DNA of 64,000 nucleotides from Hyphomicrobiales bacterium (GTDB lineage Bacteria; Pseudomonadota; Alphaproteobacteria; Rhizobiales; Rhizobiaceae): contig UCII01000004.1 of NCBI GenBank assembly GCA_900472485.1, positions 1-64,000 of the forward strand. Reading direction: 5' to 3'. Made by a program: the position numbers and the translations under genes. The notes beneath the pieces were generated by a model. The model was not told where the DNA came from and did no database searches. It saw nothing but the letters and a program-made list of their open reading frames with translations. Below are positions 56,716 through 64,000 of this stretch, one piece after another (position 1 is the first letter of the stretch; each line of letters starts with the position of its first letter).

Positions 56716-56880
56716 TCAAAGCGGAATGCTGGTCGCGATGATCCGGGCAGCACTTGTGCTGCGGCATTCGTCCTTGTGAAAATTGCGCGCGCGCTCGAAT
56801 TCCTCCGCCGCCCGCACCGCAGAGCCGATATGGCCGACGGAATCGAACAGAGCGATGAATGAACGCAAACCCGAAGACAT
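56716..56880 (-). CDS. Possible small protein, second of a tandem pair
   Basis: A 54-residue frame, MSSGLRSFIALFDSVGHI..., with CAGGA about 8 bases before the ATG. The N-terminal part (FIALFDSVGHIGSAVRAAEE) has the style of very small rhizobial helical proteins (FDxxxxxxxAVRAAE). The C-terminal half looks less conserved and may be frame-shifted. Tentative. Confidence 0.35.
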   Translation of the reverse strand: MSSGLRSFIALFDSVGHIGSAVRAAEEFERARNFHKDECRSTSAARIIATSIPL

Positions 56881-56939
56881 GATGGAAATCCTGATACTTG
56901 AACGTTACGCTGTATCGCCCGGCAATTCGCGCCCGCAGG

Positions 56940-57131
56940 TCAGCAGGCGCGGAAATCGGCGAAAATGGCCGTCGGGCGGCTGATGCGAGCCGAGATGCCG
57001 GTGCCTCGTGCGGTCATCTGCTCATTCGCGGCGATGCCGAGGTTGCGATGACCGTTTATGGCGCGCACGGGCTCAATGGCGCGGCGCAGGGTATCAAACC
57101 CGCAGTGAATAGGGCGAAAACGTGCAGTCAT
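56940..57131 (-). CDS. Possible small protein, first of a tandem pair
   Basis: A 63-residue frame starting MTARFRPIHCGFDTLRRAIE with AAGGA ten bases upstream. The segment FDTLRRAIEPVRAINGHR resembles FDSVGHIGSAVRAAEEFE in the next frame downstream, so the two may be diverged copies of one small-protein family. The end (ARISRPTAIFADFRAC) looks non-conserved. The rest of 56642-57269 holds nothing I can name. Confidence 0.3.
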   Translation of the reverse strand: MTARFRPIHCGFDTLRRAIEPVRAINGHRNLGIAANEQMTARGTGISARISRPTAIFADFRAC

Positions 57132-57269
57132 TGCCTTGGTTCCTTTCGAATTCCTCCCAAGACAAGCTTTATATTGCAGTGCAACATAGATTCTGCAACG
57201 CGCAGCAAAAGAAGACTGATATGCAAAAAATGCATAGCTTGTGTCATTCTTCGTTAATGGCTGTCGAAA

Positions 57270-58157
57270 TTAGCCTAATATTTCAGCGGCGACATAATTC
57301 TTGAAGGCTAGAAGATCGCTCCAGGCCAGACGTTTATTGATCGGCGCGGTCAGCAATTCCTGCGGATGCAGGCTGGCGATAGCGGGGACGGTTCGGCCGA
57401 GAATGCTGATTTCCCGCCACTGTCCGCGCAATCCATGGATGGTTTCGCCGCCGCCGAAAAAGTGGCGGGCGGTGAAATTACCGAGCAGCAGCAGAGCCTT
57501 CGGCTCGGCAAGCGCAATCTGCCGTTCTATGAACGGACGACATATCTCGATTTCCGCCGGAGACGGGGCGCGGTTACCCGGCGGCCGCCACGGAATGACG
57601 TTGGTGAGCAGGATCTCATCGCGCTGCAGGCCGATGGCGGCGAGCATCCTGTCGAGTAACTGTCCTGCGCGGCCGGCAAACGGCGCCCCCTCGCGATCAT
57701 CGTCGGCGCTCGGCATCGGCCCGATCACCATGATCCGGCCCTCCGGCGTGCCGCTCGCGAAGATCGTCGAACGAGCGCTGTTCTTGAGATTGCAGCCATT
57801 GAAGGCTTCGATCGCAGTCTTCAACTCACCGAGAGAACGCGCACTTTCGGCCGCGAATCGGGCCTGCTCCACGGCTTGCTCGTCGGGAATGGCAGGCGTC
57901 GCGCGCGGCGCTGCTGCAGCGGGAAGTGTCGCAGGCTTTGCAGCCTGACGGCGCTCGGGTTGCGACCGTGTGGCGGGTGCTGGCGCTTCGGCCCGTGGCT
58001 GCGTTCCGCGCGAGCCTAGCCGCGCGGCACGCATCGCCTCGAATTCGGCAAACCGATCCACCGGCTCATCTTCCAGCAGCCAGTCGACGCCGGCATCCGC
58101 ATGGAAATGCAGAAGGGCGGCAAGCTCGGCCGATGTGAGGTCGCTGGCGGAAATCAT
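57270..58157 (-). CDS. Uracil-DNA glycosylase family 4-like protein
   Basis: A 295-residue protein. The first ~105 residues include a Pro/Ala/Arg-rich linker; the glycosylase fold covers residues ~110-295. Recognisable family-4 parts are FAGRAGQLLDRMLAAIGL, TNVIPWRPPGNRAPSPAEIE and the C-terminal SLHPQELL with His264. However motif A reads GPMPSADDD (residues 146-154) instead of GEAPGxxED, and only Cys122 and Cys206 remain of the four iron-sulfur ligands; Phe119 and Trp190 stand where cysteines are expected. Activity on uracil is therefore uncertain. Such variants seem common in rhizobia, which argues for a real function rather than decay. Confidence 0.82.
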   Translation of the reverse strand: MISASDLTSAELAALLHFHADAGVDWLLEDEPVDRFAEFEAMRAARLGSRGTQPRAEAPAPATRSQPERRQAAKPATLPAAAAPRATPAIPDEQAVEQARFAAESARSLGELKTAIEAFNGCNLKNSARSTIFASGTPEGRIMVIGPMPSADDDREGAPFAGRAGQLLDRMLAAIGLQRDEILLTNVIPWRPPGNRAPSPAEIEICRPFIERQIALAEPKALLLLGNFTARHFFGGGETIHGLRGQWREISILGRTVPAIASLHPQELLTAPINKRLAWSDLLAFKNYVAAEILG

Positions 58158-58212
58158 GCGCGAACTCTATCCAAAGCGGCGCGCGAACGAAAGGGCCGGA
58201 AACGGCGCGATC

Positions 58213-59502
58213 TCACGCAGTCCACTGGGCGATATCGTCGCGCTCGCCGATCAGGGCCAGACCATGGGCGATGGACAGCAATTCGCCGCCCGTCTCGATC
58301 CGCTCCTGGCCGAAGCGTTCCGTAAAGATGCGCCGTACTGCGGGAACGAAGGAGGTGCCGCCGGTGAGGAATACCTTGTCGATCGCATCGGGCGATGTGT
58401 TCGTCGTTGTCAGCACGTCATCCAGCGCCCCTTCGATGCGGGCAAGATCCTCGGCGATCCAGCTTTCGAAATCGGCGCGGCGCACATGCTTGCGGCCGGC
58501 CTTGCCGAGCGGCGGGAAGTTGAATTCGGCCTCTTCCTCGCTCGAAAGTGCCATCTTCGTCGCCGATACGGCCTGATAGAGTGGATAGCCTTCGTCATGC
58601 TCGACGAGCTCGATGAAGGTCTCCAGCTTCTCCGGCTCCAGGCTGCTGCGCACCAGCGTCTTCAGATCGGCATACTCGCGAGAGGTCTTGAAGATCGAAA
58701 GCTGGTTCCAGCGACCGAAATTGGCGTAATAGGAGGTCGGCACTTCCAAAAGCTTGTCGAAGCTCTTGAAGAAGCTGCCCTTGCCGATGGCCGGCGAGAC
58801 GATGTTGTCGATCATCCGGAAATCGAAATGATCGCCCGCGATGCCGACACCGGAATGGCCGATCGGCGCCGCCGTCAGCTTTCCGCCGTGCGTCTCGAAA
58901 CGGATGAGCGAATAGTCGGTCGTGCCGCCGCCGAAGTCGGCCACCAGCACGGTCGCATCCTTCTTCAGGTGCTGCGCGAAATAAAATGCGGCTGCGACCG
59001 GCTCGTAGACATAATGGATTTCCGGAAAGCCGAACCGTGCAAGAGCGGCATTGTAGCGCTCGGTCGCAAGGGCAGGGTTCGGATTGGCACCGGCAAAATG
59101 CACCGGTCGACCGGTGACGATGCGCGAAACATTCTCCGGCCATCCCTCTCCGGCGTAGGCGCGCAGACGGCGCACGAAGATCTCCATCAGATCCTCGAAG
59201 CTGTGGCGCTTGGCGTAGATCAGCGTGCCCTGGAAGAGCGCGCTTGCCGCAAAGGTCTTGATCGACTGCAGGAAGCGACAGTCGCCGGGATTGTCGATGA
59301 ACTGCCGGATGGCCGCGTGCCCGGCCTCGACCTTGAGTGCGGCAGCGCCCAGCCCCGGATCCTTCATGAAGGAGAGAGCCGTGCGCATGCTGTCGGCGGT
59401 GCCGGCAGCACTGTTGAAGGCGACCGATTGTGTCGCCGGTCCATCGGCCATCGCCAGAACCGTGTTCGTCGTGCCGAAGTCGAAACCAAGCGCCCGAGCC
59501 AT
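58213..59502 (-). CDS. yegD: YegD-type Hsp70-like ATPase
   Basis: A 429-residue protein with the actin/Hsp70 ATPase fold. Phosphate-1 motif: LGFDFGTTNTVLAMADG (residues 4-20); phosphate-2: VLVADFGGGTTDYSLIRFET (around residue 192); adenosine motif: DKVFLTGGTSFVPAVRRIF (around residue 380). It lacks the Hsp70 substrate-binding domain, as in E. coli YegD. Function is unproven. AAGGAG lies 8 bases before the ATG at 59502. A 13-bp perfect palindrome sits about 60 bases upstream. Confidence 0.85.
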   Translation of the reverse strand: MARALGFDFGTTNTVLAMADGPATQSVAFNSAAGTADSMRTALSFMKDPGLGAAALKVEAGHAAIRQFIDNPGDCRFLQSIKTFAASALFQGTLIYAKRHSFEDLMEIFVRRLRAYAGEGWPENVSRIVTGRPVHFAGANPNPALATERYNAALARFGFPEIHYVYEPVAAAFYFAQHLKKDATVLVADFGGGTTDYSLIRFETHGGKLTAAPIGHSGVGIAGDHFDFRMIDNIVSPAIGKGSFFKSFDKLLEVPTSYYANFGRWNQLSIFKTSREYADLKTLVRSSLEPEKLETFIELVEHDEGYPLYQAVSATKMALSSEEEAEFNFPPLGKAGRKHVRRADFESWIAEDLARIEGALDDVLTTTNTSPDAIDKVFLTGGTSFVPAVRRIFTERFGQERIETGGELLSIAHGLALIGERDDIAQWTA

Positions 59503-59559
59503 GCCCGCACTCCTTTCCGTCGAAATTGTCTGGATTGGGGCCAAGCCCCTGATGGGACG

Positions 59560-59594
59560 CATGACGCGCCCTGTCGCAAAGAGGGCGCGTCATG
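59560..59594. promoter_or_regulatory. Long perfect palindrome upstream of yegD
   Basis: CATGACGCGCCCT (59560-59572) and AGGGCGCGTCATG (59582-59594), a 13-bp perfect inverted repeat with a 9-base spacer. No U-tract follows on either strand. It could be a regulator operator for yegD, whose start is 58 bases away, or a stable hairpin in its leader. Confidence 0.45.
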
Positions 59595-59706
59595 ACATGG
59601 CTGGACATCAAGTTCAAGACGTGGAGGTGCTTTTATTTTTGCCACGCCGTGGCATCCGACGACAGTATTTCACCGGCGATGCGTTTCGCTTTGTGTGAAA
59701 AGGAAT

Positions 59707-59724
59707 GGGCGCCTTTCGGCGCCC
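59707..59724 (-). terminator. Hairpin after the RND permease gene
   Basis: Perfect stem GGGCGCC/GGCGCCC with a TTTC loop, 7 bases past the permease stop. It is followed by CATTCCTTTTC on the minus strand and GTTTTG on the plus strand. Probably the end of the efflux operon. Confidence 0.65.
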
Positions 59725-59730
59725 GTTTTG

Positions 59731-62700
59731 TCATTCCGCGGCGATCGCCGACGGGGGGGCCTTCTGGTGCGGCTCGCCGTCCTTGCGCCGGCCGAAACGA
59801 CCGAGGAAGTCGCTCAAGCGGTTCATCTCAAGGAAGATGACCGGCGTGATGAACAGGGTCAGAAGCTGAGAAACCACCAGGCCGCCAACCACGGCGATAC
59901 CGAGCGGCTGGCGCAGCTCGGAGCTTGCGCCGCTGCCGACCGCGATCGGTAGGGCGCCGAGCAGGGCGCAGAAGGTGGTCATCATGATCGGGCGGAAACG
60001 GCGTACGCAGGCTTCGTGGATCGCTTCCGCCGGCGACATGCCAGCACTCGAGCGCAGCGTTTCCAGCGCCACGTCGATCATCATGATCGCGTTTTTCTTG
60101 ACGATACCGATCAGCATCAGCAAGCCGATGAGCGCGATGACCGACAGGTCGAAGCCAAAGATCTTCAGCGCAAGCAGTGCGCCGAGCGCCGCGGCCGGCA
60201 GACCGGACAGAATGGTCAGCGGGTGGATGAAGCTTTCGTAGAGAACGCCGAGGACCACATAGATCGTCAGCACCGCAGCGAGGATCAGGTAAGGCGTGCT
60301 GCCCTGCGACTGCTGGAAGATCTGCGCCGTGCCGCCGTAGGACGTGAAGATGTCCGCCGGCATGTTGATGTCCTTCTTGATCTGTTCGATCTGTGCCGTG
60401 GCGTCGCCAAGCGCTTCGCCGGCCGGCAGGTTGAAGGATACCGTGGTCGAGACGAGCTGACCGGTCTGGTTGATGGTCACCGGGCCGGTGTTGCGCTCGA
60501 TGTGCGCGAAGGCCGACAATGGAACCTGCTGGCCGCTCGAGGACGTCACATGGATACGCGACAGTTTCTGGTCGTCCCAAGGCTGATTCGCATCATATTC
60601 GATGATCACGTCATAGCTGTCGCCGGTCGACTGGATCTGTGCGGCGGCGTAGTCGCTGAAGGCCTCTTCAAGCGTGGTGCGCAGCAGATTGTTGTTGATG
60701 CCGTAGGCGGCGGCTTTCTCCGTATCGACCACGATATTGGCCTGCAGTGCATTGTATTGCGCGTCGGTGGTCACGTCGGTGAAGCGAGGATCCTTTCGCA
60801 TCTCCTGCAGCATCTTGTTGGCCCACTGGTTCGTCAGATCAGCGTTGAGTGCTTGGATGACGAGCTGATACTGGCTGGCGGTCTGGCGTCCGCCGAAGCG
60901 AAGGCTTTGCTGAGGATTGATGAAGACCTGAATGCCCGGGATTTTGGCGACGGCGGCGCGCATTTCGCGCAAAGTCTGGTCGAGCGGCGGACGATCCTTC
61001 TTATCCTTCAGCTGAGCGTAGATCGTACCGTTGTTGAGTGTCTGACGCGCGCTGGCTCCGACCACCGACATCACGTGCTCGACGGCGGGATTCGCCTTGA
61101 TCGCCGCAGCGGCCTGGTTCTGTAGGTCACGCATCGCCGGATAGGAAATATCCTGGCGGGCGCGCGTTGAAATCTGCAGCCGGCCGATGTCTTCCTGCGG
61201 GAAGAAGCTGGCAGGCAGCGTCAGGAAGAGGTAGGCCGAGAGCGCGACCGAAGCAAGGAAGCTTCCAAGCACGATGTAGCGATGACGAATACACCATTCC
61301 ACGCCCTTGCCGTAGTTAACCTCGGTCCAGTTGAAGCCCTTGTTGAAGAGGCGCACCGGCAGGGGAGGATGGCTGTGAGCGTTGGAGAGACGCGAACCGA
61401 GCATCGGCGTGACGGTCAGCGAGACTACCGCGGATGATACGATGGCGATTGCCACGACCATCCCGAATTCGTTGAAGATACGGCCAACGACGCCGCCCAT
61501 CAGCAGGATAGGGATGAACACGGCGATGAGCGAAACCGACATGGAGATAATCGTATAGCTGACTTCGGCCGCGCCCTGGATGGCCGCCTGCCGCACAGGC
61601 ATGCCTTCTTCCATGTGCCGTAGAATGTTCTCCAGCATGACGATGGCGTCGTCCACCACGAGGCCCACCGCGATCGTCAACCCGAGCAGCGAGATATTGT
61701 CGACGCTATAGCCGAGCACATACATCATGCCGAAAGTTGATATCAGGGAAAGAGGCACGGCGAGGCCGGGGATAATTGTTGCCGTCACGTGACCCGTGAA
61801 CAGGTAGATGACGAGAACGACGAGGCCGATGGTCAGCAGCAAGGTAAATTTGACGTCCGAGATGGCTTCACGGATTGGCTGGGCCGAGTCGTTCATGACG
61901 GTCATTTTGACGGAAGCCGGCATTTCGGCCTGCAGCTTCGGCAGTGTCTTGCTGACGGCATCGACGACGTCGACGGTATTGGCATCGGGCTGGCGTTGAA
62001 TAGCCAGAATGATCGCTCGCTGGCCATCATACCAGCTACCGATGTTCTGGTTTTGCACGCTGTCCTGCACGTCGGCGACGTCGCCGAGGTGAATTGGCTT
62101 GCCGTTGGGATTGGCAATCACAAGCGTGCGAAACTCGTCGGCGTTGACGCGCTGCGTATCCGCATTGATCGTCATGCTCTGCGCCGAGTCTTGCAACGTG
62201 CCGACCGGGACCTGGTTGTTGGCGTTGACAACGGCTGTGTTGACCGTGTCGATACCGATGCCGCGATCCAGAAGCTTGTTCGGATCGACGTCGATACGCA
62301 CCGCGTAGGTCTGCGCCCCGTTTACGGTCACTTCAGCGACGCCAGGCAGTGTCGAGATCGATGGAGAGATGATGTTCTCGGCGATATCGTCGAGCTTGCT
62401 GCGCTGCAAGGTGTCGCTTTGTACGGCGATCAGCATGACGGGCGCGTCGGCTGGATTGGTCTTCCTGTAGCTTGGCGGGGTGGTCAGGTTGTTGGGAAGT
62501 TTTCTTTGTGCGGTCGAAATCGCCGCCTGCACGTCACCGGCGGCCGCGTCGATGTTGCGGTCGAGATTGAACTGCAGCACGATGCTGGTATTGCCAAGCG
62601 AGTTTGTAGAAGAAATTTCGCTGATGCCGGGGATTGTCTCGAACTGCTTGATTAGCGGCGTGGCGACCGATGTCGCCATTGTCTGTGGTGAGGCGCCTGT

Positions 62701-62850
62701 CAGCTGGGCCGAGACGTTGATCGTCGGGAAATCCACCTGCGGCACTGCTGCAACGGGGATGAGCTGATAGCCGGCGAGACCGGCAAGCACCACGCCGATC
62801 GCGAGAAGCGTGGTCGCGACCGGACGCTGGATACAGAAGGTCGGGATCAT
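59731..62850 (-). CDS. RND efflux transporter permease (AcrB/MdtB-like)
   Basis: A 1039-residue inner-membrane proton/drug antiporter of the HAE1 RND family. The first helix (RPVATTLLAIGVVLAGLAGY) and the porter domain (QVDFPTINVSAQLTGASPQT) are followed by helix 4 with the proton-relay aspartates (IAVGLVVDDAIVMLENILRH). The second half repeats the layout, ending with helices around ITPVIFLEMNRL. MdtB/MdtC-like features such as SYRKTNPADAPVMLIAV suggest the MdtABC/MuxABC branch, but this appears to be a single-permease system. It overlaps the adaptor gene by 4 bases, and the substrates are unknown. Confidence 0.93.
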   Translation of the reverse strand: MIPTFCIQRPVATTLLAIGVVLAGLAGYQLIPVAAVPQVDFPTINVSAQLTGASPQTMATSVATPLIKQFETIPGISEISSTNSLGNTSIVLQFNLDRNIDAAAGDVQAAISTAQRKLPNNLTTPPSYRKTNPADAPVMLIAVQSDTLQRSKLDDIAENIISPSISTLPGVAEVTVNGAQTYAVRIDVDPNKLLDRGIGIDTVNTAVVNANNQVPVGTLQDSAQSMTINADTQRVNADEFRTLVIANPNGKPIHLGDVADVQDSVQNQNIGSWYDGQRAIILAIQRQPDANTVDVVDAVSKTLPKLQAEMPASVKMTVMNDSAQPIREAISDVKFTLLLTIGLVVLVIYLFTGHVTATIIPGLAVPLSLISTFGMMYVLGYSVDNISLLGLTIAVGLVVDDAIVMLENILRHMEEGMPVRQAAIQGAAEVSYTIISMSVSLIAVFIPILLMGGVVGRIFNEFGMVVAIAIVSSAVVSLTVTPMLGSRLSNAHSHPPLPVRLFNKGFNWTEVNYGKGVEWCIRHRYIVLGSFLASVALSAYLFLTLPASFFPQEDIGRLQISTRARQDISYPAMRDLQNQAAAAIKANPAVEHVMSVVGASARQTLNNGTIYAQLKDKKDRPPLDQTLREMRAAVAKIPGIQVFINPQQSLRFGGRQTASQYQLVIQALNADLTNQWANKMLQEMRKDPRFTDVTTDAQYNALQANIVVDTEKAAAYGINNNLLRTTLEEAFSDYAAAQIQSTGDSYDVIIEYDANQPWDDQKLSRIHVTSSSGQQVPLSAFAHIERNTGPVTINQTGQLVSTTVSFNLPAGEALGDATAQIEQIKKDINMPADIFTSYGGTAQIFQQSQGSTPYLILAAVLTIYVVLGVLYESFIHPLTILSGLPAAALGALLALKIFGFDLSVIALIGLLMLIGIVKKNAIMMIDVALETLRSSAGMSPAEAIHEACVRRFRPIMMTTFCALLGALPIAVGSGASSELRQPLGIAVVGGLVVSQLLTLFITPVIFLEMNRLSDFLGRFGRRKDGEPHQKAPPSAIAAE

Positions 62851-64000
62851 TGTTGCGCTCCAACTGCGATGGTTTCGGTTTTTCCATCATCGGCCGAAGC
62901 GACCTTCTCGTTTGGATTGTCGCTGAATTGTTCCTTGACTTCGGTGCCGTTGTTCAGTTGCGACTGGCCTTCGACAACGACATGATCGCCGACCGAAAGG
63001 CCTGTGGCGACGGCTGTGCGACCGCCATTGGCGCGAGCAATTGTCACCGGCGTAATCTTGACCTTGTTGTCCTTCACCACAAAGGCGATATAGCCGTCCG
63101 GCCCAGGGCTGACGGCCACGGTCGGCACGACGATAAGCTGCTCGTTGTCGGCGAAGTGAACCATGACATTCGCGGAGCGTCCCGGCCACAAGGCGCCGTT
63201 GGCGTTTTCGAAGGTTGCCTTCACGGCGATCGTTCCGGAAGCCTGGTCGACTGTGTTGTCGTAAAAGGTGATCGTTCCGGTACGAGGCTTGCCCTGTGCG
63301 GAACGGGGAACGGTGGTGACGTGGACAGGACCCGCGGCCAGCTGTTCCTGCAGTTCGCGCAGATTGTTTTCCTGCATGGTAAACTTGATATATGCCGGAT
63401 CATATTTGCTGATCGTCACGATCGGCGTGCCGGCGCTGACATAAGCCCCCAGGCTCAATTGAACGTCGCCAAGCCGGCCATCATAGGGTGCCCGTATGTC
63501 GGTATTTCCGAGCAGGACCTGATCCGAGGCAAGCTGTGCCTGGTCCGCGCTGAGCGTGGCAATGGCGGCGTCGCGGGTTGCACGTGCTTCATCGGCAGTC
63601 GCCTGAGTGCCGGCGCTGCTCGTAAGCAAGCTATTGGCACGGGTCAGCGCGGTCTCCGCTTGGGCAAGGTTTGCCTGGTCTTTCGTAATGTTCGCCTGGT
63701 CCTTGTTGACGGCAGCCTGTGCCGTACGCGGATCAAGCTTTGCGATCAGGTCGCCGGCTTTGACCGTCGCACCATCTTTTACCGCGATCTGCGTGATCAG
63801 CCCGGCTTCCTGTGCGGCGATCGTCGTTGAATCGATCGGCACGACCCAGCCGGTCGCTGGAACGTCCATGGGGAGCGAAGTTTTGACGGCGGCAACGGTC
63901 TTTACCGCGATTGGGCCGGCCTGACGCTTGCCGCCGGTCTGCGCCGCCTTGCCGGCATCTTTGGTTTCTGCAGAGGCTTGATCGACAAATGCGGAAAGGA
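62847..64000 (-). CDS. RND efflux periplasmic adaptor (MFP) subunit, 5' end outside the window
   Basis: At least 384 residues; the frame stays open to the right edge, so the start is not in the window. The first visible residues (LSAFVDQASAETKDAGKAAQ) are probably just past the signal peptide. The lipoyl half-motifs (GWVVPIDSTTIAAQEAGLIT and IRAPYDGRLGDVQLSLG) flank a long alpha-hairpin (VNKDQANITKDQANLAQAET). Beta-barrel and membrane-proximal domains follow. It links the RND permease to an outer-membrane channel, which is not encoded nearby. Confidence 0.92.
   Translation of the reverse strand, partial: LSAFVDQASAETKDAGKAAQTGGKRQAGPIAVKTVAAVKTSLPMDVPATGWVVPIDSTTIAAQEAGLITQIAVKDGATVKAGDLIAKLDPRTAQAAVNKDQANITKDQANLAQAETALTRANSLLTSSAGTQATADEARATRDAAIATLSADQAQLASDQVLLGNTDIRAPYDGRLGDVQLSLGAYVSAGTPIVTISKYDPAYIKFTMQENNLRELQEQLAAGPVHVTTVPRSAQGKPRTGTITFYDNTVDQASGTIAVKATFENANGALWPGRSANVMVHFADNEQLIVVPTVAVSPGPDGYIAFVVKDNKVKITPVTIARANGGRTAVATGLSVGDHVVVEGQSQLNNGTEVKEQFSDNPNEKVASADDGKTETIAVGAQQ

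Overview
The window looks like a chromosomal segment of a Rhizobium-type alphaproteobacterium (Rhizobiaceae). The markers are a DmeR/DmeF nickel-cobalt efflux pair, a MucR/Ros zinc-finger regulator, a FeuN-FeuP-FeuQ envelope signalling cluster, the cycHJKL (ccmI-E-F-H) cytochrome c maturation operon followed by degP, a MrpA-G (Pha-type) cation/proton antiporter operon, and many AGAGC...GCTCT palindromic intergenic repeats. Coding density is high. I see no rRNA, tRNA, insertion sequence, prophage or CRISPR array, so this is mostly conserved core genome.

Layout. 0-9.2 kb: GNAT acetyltransferase; a MerR metal sensor back to back with dmeR-dmeF; a class A beta-lactamase; a Ser/Asp-rich hypothetical protein; SelO; an orphan ParD antitoxin next to a truncated ParE toxin; DUF1697; oligopeptidase B. 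9.4-16 kb: a DUF930 protein, the CbpA co-chaperone with its modulator CbpM, a polysaccharide deacetylase, a PerM-type permease, a two-domain VOC protein, a hemolysin III-type membrane protein and a secreted hypothetical protein. 16.3-22.2 kb: seven overlapping antiporter genes behind a leader with a strong hairpin. 22.2-34.4 kb: mucR, sufE, a DUF5330 protein, a PAS histidine kinase overlapping a peptidoglycan-binding protein gene, DUF1491, DUF2336 coupled to a small membrane protein, a split DUF1214/DUF1254 pair, a class A penicillin-binding protein and a YcgN-type protein.

34.4-38.7 kb: MmcQ and Dabb small proteins, then feuN, feuP, feuQ and a lipoprotein. 38.8-47 kb: ccmI-ccmE-ccmF-ccmH with 4-base overlaps, degP, a terminator, and an OmpR-type regulator/kinase pair. 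47-55.3 kb: glnE, a PleC-like multi-PAS histidine kinase and pepN. 55.3-64 kb: a putative double winged-helix regulator, two tiny open frames, a family-4-like uracil-DNA glycosylase lacking two iron-sulfur ligands, a YegD-type Hsp70-like ATPase, and an RND efflux permease with its periplasmic adaptor. The adaptor gene runs off the right edge.

Three sensor systems (FeuPQ, the regulator/kinase pair after degP, and the PleC-like kinase), DegP, the penicillin-binding protein and peptidoglycan-binding proteins give the segment a strong envelope-homeostasis theme. I found no clearly new multi-gene system. The best leads are the glycosylase with missing cluster ligands, the palindromic repeat read through in frame at the start of ccmH, the structured region before a 55-residue small gene, the coupled small membrane protein/DUF2336 pair, the double winged-helix protein with a TTG start, and an antitoxin whose operator survives while its toxin is truncated.
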